This document shows, piece after piece, positions 55,039 through 62,662 of a DNA stretch of 64,000 nucleotides; positions within the stretch are counted from its first letter, which is position 1; every line of letters begins with the position of its first letter. The DNA is from Clostridium sp. AT4 (GTDB lineage Bacteria; Bacillota; Clostridia; Lachnospirales; Lachnospiraceae), in assembly GCF_001517625.2 (NCBI RefSeq), contig NZ_LN999828.1:388303-452302 (forward strand), written 5' to 3'. A model generated the notes under the pieces. The model was not told the DNA's origin. It saw only the letters and a program-made list of their open reading frames with translations, and did not search any database. The position numbers were made by a program, and so were the translations under genes.

Positions 55039-56448
55039 ATGAAAATATTTAATACATTAACCAGGAGAAAAGAAGAATTTAAGCCGATTACACCGGGAGA
55101 GGTGAAAATGTATGTGTGCGGCCCTACGGTATACAATCTGATCCATATCGGAAATGCCCGTCCCATGATCATGTTTGACACTGTGCGCCGGTATTTTGAA
55201 TACAAGGGATATAAGGTGAAATTTGTTTCCAACTTTACGGATGTGGACGACAAAATCATCAAAAAGGCCAATGAAGAAGGCGTAGATGCCCATATTATTT
55301 CCGAGCGCTATATTGCAGAGTGCAAAAAGGATATGAAGGATATGAATGTGGAGCCTGCTACGGTACATCCGCAGGCAACTCAGGAGATTCAGGGAATGAT
55401 CGATATGATCCAGACTCTGATCGACAAGGGACACGCCTATGTGGCAGAGGACGGCACGGTGTACTTTAAGACGCGTTCCTTTGCAGAATACGGCAAGCTG
55501 TCCCACAAAAACCTGGATGAGCTTCAGTCTGGCTTTCGTGAGATTAAGGTAACGGGTGAAGAAGGCAAGGAAGACCTTAATGATTTTGTGCTCTGGAAGC
55601 CCAAGAAAGAGGGAGAGCCTTACTGGGAGTCTCCATGGTGCCAGGGCCGTCCGGGCTGGCATATTGAGTGCTCTGTGATGGCAAAGCGCTATCTGGGAGA
55701 TTCTATTGATATCCATGCAGGGGGTGAAGATCTGATCTTCCCTCACCATGAAAATGAAATTGCACAGAGTGAGTGCGCCAATGATAAGCCCTTTGCCGCA
55801 TACTGGATGCACAACGGCTTTTTAAATATTGATAATAAGAAGATGTCCAAATCCCTTGGGAATTTCTTCACTGTCCGGGATATTGCGGAGAAATATGATC
55901 TGCAGGTACTGCGTTTCTTCATGCTCAGCGCCCATTACCGCAGTCCTCTTAATTTCAGTGCCGAGCTGATGGAGGCTTCCAAAAACGGCCTGGAACGCAT
56001 TATGACCTGCATGGATAAGCTGCGGGAACTGAAGGCAAAGGCTCAGGTCGGTGATATGACAGCAGCCGAGACAGAGAAAATGGCAGAGGCTGACAGGCTC
56101 AGAGAGAAATTTGAGGCTGCCATGGAGGATGATTTTAATACGGCAGATGCGGTTTCCGCTGTGTTTGAGCTGGTAAAGCTTGCTAACTCTACAGCAGATG
56201 CTGATTCCACCGCAGCTTATGTAAAGGGCCTTGAAGATCTGATTTCACGTCTGTGCGAGGTGCTTGGTATTATCACAGAGCGGAAGACAGAGGTGCTGGA
56301 CGAGGAGATCGAAGCCATGATCGCAGCCAGACAGCAGGCCAGAAAAGAGAAAAACTTTGCTCTTGCCGATGAGATCCGCGGAAAGCTTCTGGATATGGGA
56401 ATCGTGCTGGAGGATACCAGAGAGGGCGTAAAGTGGAAGAGAGCATAA
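55039..56448 (+). CDS. cysS: Cysteinyl-tRNA synthetase
   Basis: A 469-residue class I synthetase charging tRNA-Cys. Seen: zinc ligand Cys in MYVCGPTVYN, HIGN form of the HIGH motif in LIHIGNARP, the WHIECSVMA and GGEDLIFPHHENEIAQSE zinc region, KMSKSLGN, and the C-terminal DALR-type anticodon region. Complete. AGCGAGGAGAAAT precedes the ATG. Its last 16 bp overlap the mrnC start. The neighbours ispF, mrnC and rlmB form a gene order conserved in Firmicutes. Confidence 0.97.
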   Translation: MKIFNTLTRRKEEFKPITPGEVKMYVCGPTVYNLIHIGNARPMIMFDTVRRYFEYKGYKVKFVSNFTDVDDKIIKKANEEGVDAHIISERYIAECKKDMKDMNVEPATVHPQATQEIQGMIDMIQTLIDKGHAYVAEDGTVYFKTRSFAEYGKLSHKNLDELQSGFREIKVTGEEGKEDLNDFVLWKPKKEGEPYWESPWCQGRPGWHIECSVMAKRYLGDSIDIHAGGEDLIFPHHENEIAQSECANDKPFAAYWMHNGFLNIDNKKMSKSLGNFFTVRDIAEKYDLQVLRFFMLSAHYRSPLNFSAELMEASKNGLERIMTCMDKLRELKAKAQVGDMTAAETEKMAEADRLREKFEAAMEDDFNTADAVSAVFELVKLANSTADADSTAAYVKGLEDLISRLCEVLGIITERKTEVLDEEIEAMIAARQQARKEKNFALADEIRGKLLDMGIVLEDTREGVKWKRA

Positions 56449-56888
56449 CATTAAAGGACTTCCTTGCATACTATAAAAAGACCATGAGACTGGAACCGGT
56501 AGATGCCGGTTCCTATTCTCCGTTGGTTCTTGCTTACATTGGAGATGCGGTGTATGAGGTGATGATCCGCGCCAGAGTAATTAACCGTGGAAGTATGCAG
56601 GTAAATAAGATGCATAAACGAAGCGCGATGCTGGTAAACGCAGGCACGCAGGCACAGCTTATCCGCTCCATTGAAGAGGAGCTTACGCCTCAGGAGCACG
56701 CGGTCTATAAACGGGGGCGCAATGCCAAATCCGTTACCATGGCAAAACACGCTACTATGGCAGATTACCGTACTGCTACAGGCATGGAGGCTTTGGTGGG
56801 CTGGCTGTTTCTGGAAGAGAGATTTGAGCGTCTTGCAGAGTTGATCAGCCTGGGGCTTGAAAAAATAGGAGCCTTTGAGGAAATATAA
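56433..56888 (+). CDS. mrnC: Mini-ribonuclease III
   Basis: A 151-residue RNase III-like endonuclease without a double-stranded RNA-binding domain; it matures 23S rRNA ends in Bacillus. Seen: PLVLAYIGDAVYEVMIRARVI with catalytic-type Asp38, KMHKRSAMLVNAGTQA, RGRNAKS and the closing ALVGWLFLEERFERL with a second acidic site. It starts with GTG at 56433 inside the end of cysS, after GAGAGGG, so translation is coupled. Confidence 0.95.
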   Translation: MEESITLKDFLAYYKKTMRLEPVDAGSYSPLVLAYIGDAVYEVMIRARVINRGSMQVNKMHKRSAMLVNAGTQAQLIRSIEEELTPQEHAVYKRGRNAKSVTMAKHATMADYRTATGMEALVGWLFLEERFERLAELISLGLEKIGAFEEI

Positions 56889-56902
56889 AGGAGAAACATT
56901 TC

Positions 56903-57646
56903 ATGAGATACGAAGAACTGACCATCGAGGGACGCAATGCAGTGCTGGAGGCCTTTCGTTCCGGAAAGACCATTGACAAGCTGTTTGTGCTGGACGGCTG
57001 CCAGGACGGCCCGGTGCGCACCATCGTAAGGGAAGCGAAAAAACACGACACAATTATCAACTATGTGGCTAAGGAGCGTCTGGATCAGCTTTCTGAGACG
57101 GGAAAGCATCAGGGAGTGATCGCTTATGCGGCTGCCTATGAATACGCCCAGGTGGAGGATATGCTTAAGCTGGCAGAGGAAAAAGGAGAGCCGCCCTTTT
57201 TGTTTTTGCTGGATGGCATTGAGGATCCCCATAATTTGGGAGCGATTATCCGTACAGCCAATCTGGCTGGTGCTCACGGCGTCATTATCCCAAAGCGCAG
57301 GGCAGTGGGGCTGACTGCCACGGTGGCCAAGACCTCAGCCGGTGCGCTTAATTATACCCCTGTGGCAAAGGTGACGAACCTTACCGCAGTGATGGAGGAT
57401 CTTAAGAAAAAGGGGCTGTGGTTTGTCTGCGCCGATATGGGAGGGGACGTGATGTACCGCATGAATCTTACAGGTCCCATCGGCCTTGTGATCGGAAATG
57501 AAGGCGAGGGCGTCAGCAAGCTGGTTCGGGAGCACTGTGATATGACAGCTTCCATTCCCATGAAGGGAGATATTGATTCGTTAAATGCCTCTGTGGCAGC
57601 AGGTGTTCTGGCCTATGAGATTGTCCGCCAGAGGCTGGCAAAATAG
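56903..57646 (+). CDS. rlmB: 23S rRNA 2'-O-methyltransferase, TrmH/RlmB family
   Basis: A 247-residue SPOUT methyltransferase. Seen: N-terminal RNA-binding region starting TIEGRNAVLEAFRSGK (SpoU substrate-binding), linker, and the C-terminal knot domain with LDGIEDPHNLGAIIRTANLAGAHG (motif 1), GLVIGNEGEGVSKLVRE (motif 2) and IPMKGDIDSLNASVAAGVLAYE (motif 3). It should methylate the ribose of G2251 in 23S rRNA. It lies 14 bp after mrnC with AAAGGAG; the next gene starts 23 bp later without a terminator. Confidence 0.95.
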   Translation: MRYEELTIEGRNAVLEAFRSGKTIDKLFVLDGCQDGPVRTIVREAKKHDTIINYVAKERLDQLSETGKHQGVIAYAAAYEYAQVEDMLKLAEEKGEPPFLFLLDGIEDPHNLGAIIRTANLAGAHGVIIPKRRAVGLTATVAKTSAGALNYTPVAKVTNLTAVMEDLKKKGLWFVCADMGGDVMYRMNLTGPIGLVIGNEGEGVSKLVREHCDMTASIPMKGDIDSLNASVAAGVLAYEIVRQRLAK

Positions 57647-57669
57647 CAGTTTGGAAAGAGGAAGAAAGA

Positions 57670-58638
57670 ATGGAGAGAATCCGAAAAAACAGAAGAAACA
57701 TTTCCGGGGCAGCGGTTCTGACAGCCGCTGTGGTAGGTGTCTGTGGCCTTTTTGGAGCATTTCCGGCAAAAGCGTCTCAGACAGCAGTGATCGAGGATAC
57801 ACAGGTGCCGCTGTATGATAAGCCTGCCGGAAGCTATGTGCGTACTCCCATTGCTTCCGGTGTGACGGTATATAAAAATGATAAGGCCACTCTGGATGTG
57901 TCCAATACATCTGAGGGCTATCTAATGGTGAAATATACCGGCAGTGTAGGAAAAATTAAGGTTCAGATTTCCAAAAACGGTTCAGAAACATATACATATG
58001 ATTTAAATAACAGCGGTGTTTATGAAGTTTTTCCTCTTTCGGAGGGAAACGGCTCCTATCAGGTAAAGGTGTTTGAAAATATTCAGGGGAATCAGTATTC
58101 CCAGGCCTTCAGCCAGAATCTGGACGTATCCATTTCCAATCCCTTCGGTCCTTTTTTGTATCCCAACCAGTATGTGAATTTTAATTCTGCCAGTGCGGCA
58201 GTTCAAAAGGGAGCAGAGCTTTCGGCAGGCGTTACAGATCAGCTTGGCGTGGTATCGGCTGTTTACAACTATGTGGTTAAGAATCTGACTTATGATACGG
58301 CAAAGGCCAGTTCCGTACAGTCCGGCTATCTTCCCAATGTGGATCTGGTGCTGGCCCAGAAAAAAGGGATCTGCTTTGACTATGCGGCTCTTATGACGGC
58401 CATGCTCCGTTCTCAGGACATTCCCACCAAGCTGGTGGTGGGATATACAGGAAACCTGTATCACGCCTGGATCAATGTATATCTGGAAGGCCAGGGCTGG
58501 GTGGACAATATCATTTATTTTGACGGAACCAGCTGGAAATTGATGGATCCGACCTTTGCATCCTCCGGCAACCAGAGCCAGGAGATTATGCAGTATATAG
58601 GAAACGGAGCCAATTACCAGGCGAAATACAGCTATTAG
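57670..58638 (+). CDS. Exported transglutaminase-like protein
   Basis: A 322-residue protein. Seen: basic N-terminus and hydrophobic signal (about 1-37, ending FPAKA SQ), a beta-rich region (~40-180) rich in Asn/Thr/Tyr, then a transglutaminase/protease core (~195-310) with Cys in KKGICFDYAALMTAML, His in LYHAWINVYLEGQGW and Asp in WKLMDPTF, i.e. an intact Cys-His-Asp triad. In bacteria such domains act as peptidases, crosslinkers or pilus/cell-wall modifying enzymes. It immediately precedes the GspF gene (17-bp gap), so it is likely a working part of the pilus-like system. Substrate unknown. Confidence 0.88.
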   Translation: MERIRKNRRNISGAAVLTAAVVGVCGLFGAFPAKASQTAVIEDTQVPLYDKPAGSYVRTPIASGVTVYKNDKATLDVSNTSEGYLMVKYTGSVGKIKVQISKNGSETYTYDLNNSGVYEVFPLSEGNGSYQVKVFENIQGNQYSQAFSQNLDVSISNPFGPFLYPNQYVNFNSASAAVQKGAELSAGVTDQLGVVSAVYNYVVKNLTYDTAKASSVQSGYLPNVDLVLAQKKGICFDYAALMTAMLRSQDIPTKLVVGYTGNLYHAWINVYLEGQGWVDNIIYFDGTSWKLMDPTFASSGNQSQEIMQYIGNGANYQAKYSY

Positions 58639-58655
58639 TCAGGAGGACAGAGAAA

Positions 58656-59714
58656 ATGGAAAAACAGGGGGAGAAATACGATCGGTATTCCTATGAGGAG
58701 CTGTCCGCCTTCTGCTTACAGATTGCCCTTTTGCTGGAGGCGGCTGTGCCTTTGGAGGAAGGGCTGACGATCATGGCAGAGGATGCGGCAGAGGAAAAAG
58801 AAAAGGCCATGCTTCTTTATATGGCAGAGGGCGCAGAACTTGGAGATCCTTTCTTTAAGGTGCTGGAGGATACAGGCGTGTTTCCCCCCTATATCGTCCG
58901 TATGGCCAGACTGGGGCAGCAGACAGGTACGCTGGATCAGATGATGAAATCCCTTTCTGATTATTATGAGAAAGAAGCCAGGCTTTTAAAGGCGGTAAAA
59001 AATGCGGCCACTTATCCCGCAATGATGATTCTCATGCTGTTAGTGGTTCTATTCGTGCTTTTTACAAAGGTAATGCCGGTGTTTTCAAGGGTATATGAGC
59101 AGCTGGGAGCCAGCCTTCCGCCTGCGGCTGCAGCAGCAATCCGTCTGGGAGGCATTTTAAGCGGCGCAGCATTGGTTCTGGCAGCTGTAACTGGTGCAAC
59201 TGCGGCCGTGATATGGATTGCTGCCCGTTTCGGAAAGCGTTTTTCACTGGTGGAAAAGGGCGTCGCAGCAGTAAAAAACCGCAGCCGTATTGCCAGAGCA
59301 GTTGCGCTGCGCCGCTTTACCTCTGTGCTGGCTCTGACCTTAAAGAGCGGGCTGGAACTGGAAAAGAGTATGGAATTAGCCAAAGAGCTGGCTGAAAATG
59401 AAACAGTGGCCGGTCAGATCGATGACTGCTCCAGACGTTTGGAAGAGGGAGAAAGCTACTATGACGCCATGAAGGCAGCAGGGCTTTTTTCCGGTTTTTA
59501 TATTCAGATGATTAAGGTGGGAAGCCGCAGCGGCCATCTGGATCAGGTAATGGAGGAAATTTCCGGGGATTATGAGGAAATGGCGGATTCTGCCATTGAC
59601 GGAATGATCGCCCGGTTTGAGCCTACGATCGTAGCTGTGCTGGCTGTATCAGTGGGACTGGTGCTGCTTTCCGTGATGCTGCCTCTGGTAGGCGTGCTTT
59701 CTGCAATCGGTTAG
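58656..59714 (+). CDS. Type II secretion/type IV pilus platform protein (GspF/PilC)
   Basis: A 352-residue inner-membrane platform protein. Seen: two repeated T2SSF domains (about 13-135 and 220-340), each with LxxGxxLExxxxxxAE-type helices and a GQQTGTLDQMM / GSRSGHLDQVM signature, and three membrane helices (about 118-140, 165-190, 325-350). In pilus and secretion machines it couples the cytoplasmic ATPase to pilin insertion or removal. It is shorter than Gram-negative PilC (~400 aa). AGGAGG precedes the ATG. Followed by four small single-helix proteins and a PilT-like ATPase. Confidence 0.93.
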   Translation: MEKQGEKYDRYSYEELSAFCLQIALLLEAAVPLEEGLTIMAEDAAEEKEKAMLLYMAEGAELGDPFFKVLEDTGVFPPYIVRMARLGQQTGTLDQMMKSLSDYYEKEARLLKAVKNAATYPAMMILMLLVVLFVLFTKVMPVFSRVYEQLGASLPPAAAAAIRLGGILSGAALVLAAVTGATAAVIWIAARFGKRFSLVEKGVAAVKNRSRIARAVALRRFTSVLALTLKSGLELEKSMELAKELAENETVAGQIDDCSRRLEEGESYYDAMKAAGLFSGFYIQMIKVGSRSGHLDQVMEEISGDYEEMADSAIDGMIARFEPTIVAVLAVSVGLVLLSVMLPLVGVLSAIG

Positions 59715-59726
59715 GAGGAGCTGGAT

Positions 59727-60059
59727 ATGAGAGTAAAACGCGGGCAGGACCGAAGAGGACGGGGTCTTGCGGGCATGATCGGCTCGATGCTCCTTATGAT
59801 GGCAGCAATCCTGTTTCTTACCCTGTTCTCTGTACAGTTTGGAGAGAGGACCACAGCCGGAGATCAGGAAACCCTGAAAAAGGCCATAGCAAGAGCAAGC
59901 GTGCAGTGCTATGCCATTGAGGGGAGATATCCGCCAAGTATCGAGTATCTGGAGGAGCATTACGGGGTAATGATCAACCGGAAAAAATACAATGTGTTTT
60001 ATGATGGCTTTGCCTCCAATGTGATGCCGGATATCACAGTAGTGCCTGTTATGGAATAG
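59727..60059 (+). CDS. Small single-helix protein, pilin-like (pilus operon gene 1)
   Basis: A 110-residue protein without a family I can name. A basic N-terminus (RVKRGQDRRGRG) is followed by a hydrophobic helix (about 14-35, LAGMIGSMLLMMAAILFLTLF) and a small soluble domain containing CYAIEGRYPPSIEYLEEHYG. The GRYPPS-type segment resembles the region after the helix in GspG-type pseudopilins. There is no Glu at +5 after the Gly where prepilin peptidase would cut. The start follows AGGAGG overlapping the gspF stop. Likely a pseudopilin or assembly partner. Confidence 0.75.
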   Translation: MRVKRGQDRRGRGLAGMIGSMLLMMAAILFLTLFSVQFGERTTAGDQETLKKAIARASVQCYAIEGRYPPSIEYLEEHYGVMINRKKYNVFYDGFASNVMPDITVVPVME

Positions 60060-60070
60060 GAGGGAAACGT

Positions 60071-60601
60071 ATGGAGCGGAAAACGGGGAAAAGAGGCCAG
60101 CTGATGGGCGGCCTTTTTACCATGCTGCTGTTTCTGGTATTTATTTTAAGCGCTCTTTTTACCGTTCTGACAGGAAGTCGCGTGTATGAAAATATCACTG
60201 CCAGAAGCGATAAAAATTTCAGCAGCTCCACTGCCTTAAGCTATATAGCAAATAAGGTGCGTCAGGGAGACCGTGCCGGGATGACAGACATAAAAGAAAT
60301 AGAAGGAACACAGGTACTGGAGCTTCGCCAGCAGATTGGCGGGACAGATTATGTGACCTGGATTTACTGGCTGGACGGCAGTATCAGGGAGCTTTTTACT
60401 GATACCGGCAGCGGCCTTGGACTGGAGGATGGTCTGGAAATTTTGGAATGTGAAGGACTGTCTTTTTCCAGAGAGGGAAATGTTCTCCATATCCGTACGG
60501 AAGGGGAGAACGGGGGAACTCTGTCTCTTTCTCTTAGAAGCGGCAGTCTGGCTGAAAATCCTGTTTTTGGTGAGTCGGAAAGCGGGGGGATAGAAGGATG
60601 A
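60071..60601 (+). CDS. DUF4860-like single-helix protein (pilus operon gene 2)
   Basis: A 176-residue protein: basic start (ERKTGKRGQ), one hydrophobic helix (about 10-33), then a soluble domain (~40-160) of short strands (GTQVLELRQQIGGTDYVTWIYW). It resembles DUF4860 proteins found beside GspF/PilT genes in clostridia (recalled, not searched). The RGQLMGGLF segment looks like a degenerate prepilin cleavage region lacking the +5 Glu. Eleven bp after gene 1; its stop overlaps gene 3 as ATGA. Confidence 0.75.
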   Translation: MERKTGKRGQLMGGLFTMLLFLVFILSALFTVLTGSRVYENITARSDKNFSSSTALSYIANKVRQGDRAGMTDIKEIEGTQVLELRQQIGGTDYVTWIYWLDGSIRELFTDTGSGLGLEDGLEILECEGLSFSREGNVLHIRTEGENGGTLSLSLRSGSLAENPVFGESESGGIEG

Positions 60602-61008
60602 ACAGAAGAAGCGGGTCCGGTTCAGAACCGTTTTTGATGGAGATGCTGGCAGTCGTCGGTTTTTTTATTGTCTGTGCCTCCATCTGTGTTTCCGTATTTG
60701 CAGGAGCAGACCGGTTGAGCCGGAAGGCAGATGATCTGAATCATGCTGTGCTTGCGGCCCAGAGCCTGATGGAAGAGCTGAAATCCGGGAAACGAGAGGA
60801 AGAGCTTCAGACGGTCTGGGATAAGGACTGGAAGGCATATACGCAAAGGGAGGCGGCAGAGTCAGGAGCTGTTTTGGCCTATGAGGCAGAGATCACAGTA
60901 GAAATGGATGATTCTATGAAGCAGATCCGGGTGGATGTGACAAAAGGGGATAAAGAAACAGACGGTACTGTGATCTACAGCCTGGAAGGCAGCCAGTATG
61001 AGCCTTGA
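60598..61008 (+). CDS. Single-helix pilin-like protein (pilus operon gene 3)
   Basis: A 136-residue protein: short polar N-terminus (MNRRSGSGSE), then PFLMEMLAVVGFFIVCASIC, a hydrophobic helix that carries a Glu five residues in, as in type IV pilins, but with Glu instead of Gly before the would-be cleavage point. The rest (~40-136) is an alpha-beta soluble domain with a long first helix (LSRKADDLNHAVLAAQSLMEEL) as in GspI/PilV-like minor pilins. Start overlaps the previous stop by 4 bp. It is the best pseudopilin candidate in the set. Confidence 0.78.
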   Translation: MNRRSGSGSEPFLMEMLAVVGFFIVCASICVSVFAGADRLSRKADDLNHAVLAAQSLMEELKSGKREEELQTVWDKDWKAYTQREAAESGAVLAYEAEITVEMDDSMKQIRVDVTKGDKETDGTVIYSLEGSQYEP

Positions 61009-61033
61009 AAAAAGAAGCGGGAGGAAATAAGCC

Positions 61034-61507
61034 ATGGCGGAACAAACATCCAGAAATAAAGTGAATATAGGGCTGTCATCGCTGATCCTGATCTTTATCG
61101 TGCTTTGTCTGTCTACCTTCGGCCTTCTTTCTTTAAGCAGTGCCAGAGGCGATCTGGAGCTGGCAGAGAGGGGCGCTCAGGCTGCAAAGGAATTTTATGA
61201 AGCAGATTCCAAAGGACAGCAGTGGCTGGCTGGATCAGACCGGATGCTGCAGCAGATGGCAGGGCGGTCTTTAGAGGAAAAGTTGGAGGCTCTGGCGGCC
61301 AAGCCGGGAAATGGTTATGATGAGCAGACCGGCCTTATTTTTACAGAAATTCCCATGGAGCGGGGACAGTCCCTGCACATTGATCTGGAGTTAAAAGAGG
61401 GGGACAAACGGTATGAGATCCGGTCCTGGTATGTATATGACAGCGGTGAATATGAAATTGATGATACAGTGAAGGTCTGGGACGGCAAAGATCGTTCGGG
61501 TACATAA
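61034..61507 (+). CDS. Single-helix protein (pilus operon gene 4)
   Basis: A 157-residue protein of no recognised family: polar N-terminus, one hydrophobic helix (about 12-35, IGLSSLILIFIVLCLSTFGL), a helical region (LELAERGAQAAKEFYEADSK) and a beta-rich C-terminus (IPMERGQSLHIDLELKEG). The layout helix-then-AEKGAxxAKxxYxAD recalls GspK/PilX-like minor pseudopilins. GAGGAAATAAGCC precedes the ATG. Fifteen bp ahead of the PilT-like gene. Confidence 0.73.
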   Translation: MAEQTSRNKVNIGLSSLILIFIVLCLSTFGLLSLSSARGDLELAERGAQAAKEFYEADSKGQQWLAGSDRMLQQMAGRSLEEKLEALAAKPGNGYDEQTGLIFTEIPMERGQSLHIDLELKEGDKRYEIRSWYVYDSGEYEIDDTVKVWDGKDRSGT

Positions 61508-61522
61508 TAAGGAGGAAACGAT

Positions 61523-62584
61523 ATGAAGGTAATGGAGCTTCTTACAGCGGCAGTGGAGCAGGAGGCAGCTGATATCTTTTTGATACCGGGCCGTCCTTTT
61601 TCCTATAAGATTGGCGGCAGGATCATCTGCGAGGGAACAGAGAAGATCATGCCGGATGAAATGGACGATATGATCCGTCAGATCTATGAGCTGGCCGGCG
61701 GCCGGAGCGAAGAACGTGTATTGAATGAGGGAGATGATGATTTTTCCTTTGCTGTACCGGGGGTATCGCGTTTCCGCGCCAATATTTTCCGTCAGAGAGG
61801 TTCTCTGGCCGGCGTTATCCGTGTTGTGCGATTTGAGCTTCCGGATGCGGATGCGCTGCATCTTCCAAAGGAGATTATGGATGTTTCAAGGATGACGAAG
61901 GGAATGGTGCTGGTTACAGGGCCGGCGGGAAGCGGCAAAAGCACCACTCTGGCCTGTATCATTGACGCCATTAACGAGTCAAGAGAAGCACATGTGATTA
62001 CCCTGGAAGATCCCATTGAGTATCTTCACCGCCACAAAAAGAGCGTAGTAACGCAGCGAGAGATCGCTACAGATACAAGCAGCTATGTAACCGGCCTGAG
62101 AGCTTCTCTGCGTCAGGCTCCGGATGTGATCCTGCTGGGAGAAATGCGTGACTATGAGACTATCAGCATCGCAATGACGGCTGCAGAGACAGGCCATCTG
62201 ATCTTGTCTACCCTTCATACCATCGGCGCGGCCAATACCATTGACCGTGTCATTGACGCTTTTCCTCCGGCTCAGCAGCAGCAGATCCGCGCCCAGCTTT
62301 CCATGGTTTTAAATGCGGTCATTTCCCAGCAGCTGGTACCTACTGTAGATGGAGGCGTACAGCCTGTTTTTGAGATCATGTTTTTAAATAATGCGATCCG
62401 CAATATGATCCGCGAATCCAAAATCCATCAGATTGACGGCATTATCGCCACTTCTCAGGAGGAGGGAATGATTTCCATGGACAACAGCCTGATCCGCCTG
62501 TTCCGCCAGGGAGTTATAAGCAGGGAAACGGCTGTGACCTACAGCAGCAACGGAGAACTAATGGAACGAAAGCTGTCCAGATAA
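61523..62584 (+). CDS. pilT: PilT-like twitching/retraction ATPase
   Basis: A 353-residue hexameric secretion ATPase. Seen: N-terminal PAS-like domain (about 1-100), Walker A GPAGSGKST (~132), Asp box VITLEDPIEYLH, Walker B VILLGEMRD, His box GHLILSTLHTIGA, and the PilT-specific AIRNMIRESKIHQI near residue 290 with the C-terminal MDNSLIRLFRQGVIS. This AIRNLIRE-type motif marks PilT (filament retraction) and not PilB/GspE (extension). No PilB is in the window. It is the last gene of the operon; a terminator follows. Confidence 0.94.
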   Translation: MKVMELLTAAVEQEAADIFLIPGRPFSYKIGGRIICEGTEKIMPDEMDDMIRQIYELAGGRSEERVLNEGDDDFSFAVPGVSRFRANIFRQRGSLAGVIRVVRFELPDADALHLPKEIMDVSRMTKGMVLVTGPAGSGKSTTLACIIDAINESREAHVITLEDPIEYLHRHKKSVVTQREIATDTSSYVTGLRASLRQAPDVILLGEMRDYETISIAMTAAETGHLILSTLHTIGAANTIDRVIDAFPPAQQQQIRAQLSMVLNAVISQQLVPTVDGGVQPVFEIMFLNNAIRNMIRESKIHQIDGIIATSQEEGMISMDNSLIRLFRQGVISRETAVTYSSNGELMERKLSR

Positions 62585-62600
62585 GCATAAAATCATTATG

Positions 62601-62642
62601 AAAAGGAGATACCATTTATTGAATGAGGTATCTTCTTTTTTA
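62601..62642 (+). terminator. Terminator after the pilus-like operon
   Basis: AAgGAGATACC pairs with GGTATCTtCTT around a 13-nt loop and is followed by TTTTTT. Confidence 0.8.
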
Positions 62643-62662
62643 AATCTGGAAAGGAGCTTTGC

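Noticed and set aside
61523-62584. Assignment of the secretion ATPase as PilB/GspE
   Set aside because: The AIRNMIRE motif, short N-terminus and C-terminal MDNSLIRLFRQGVIS are PilT features.
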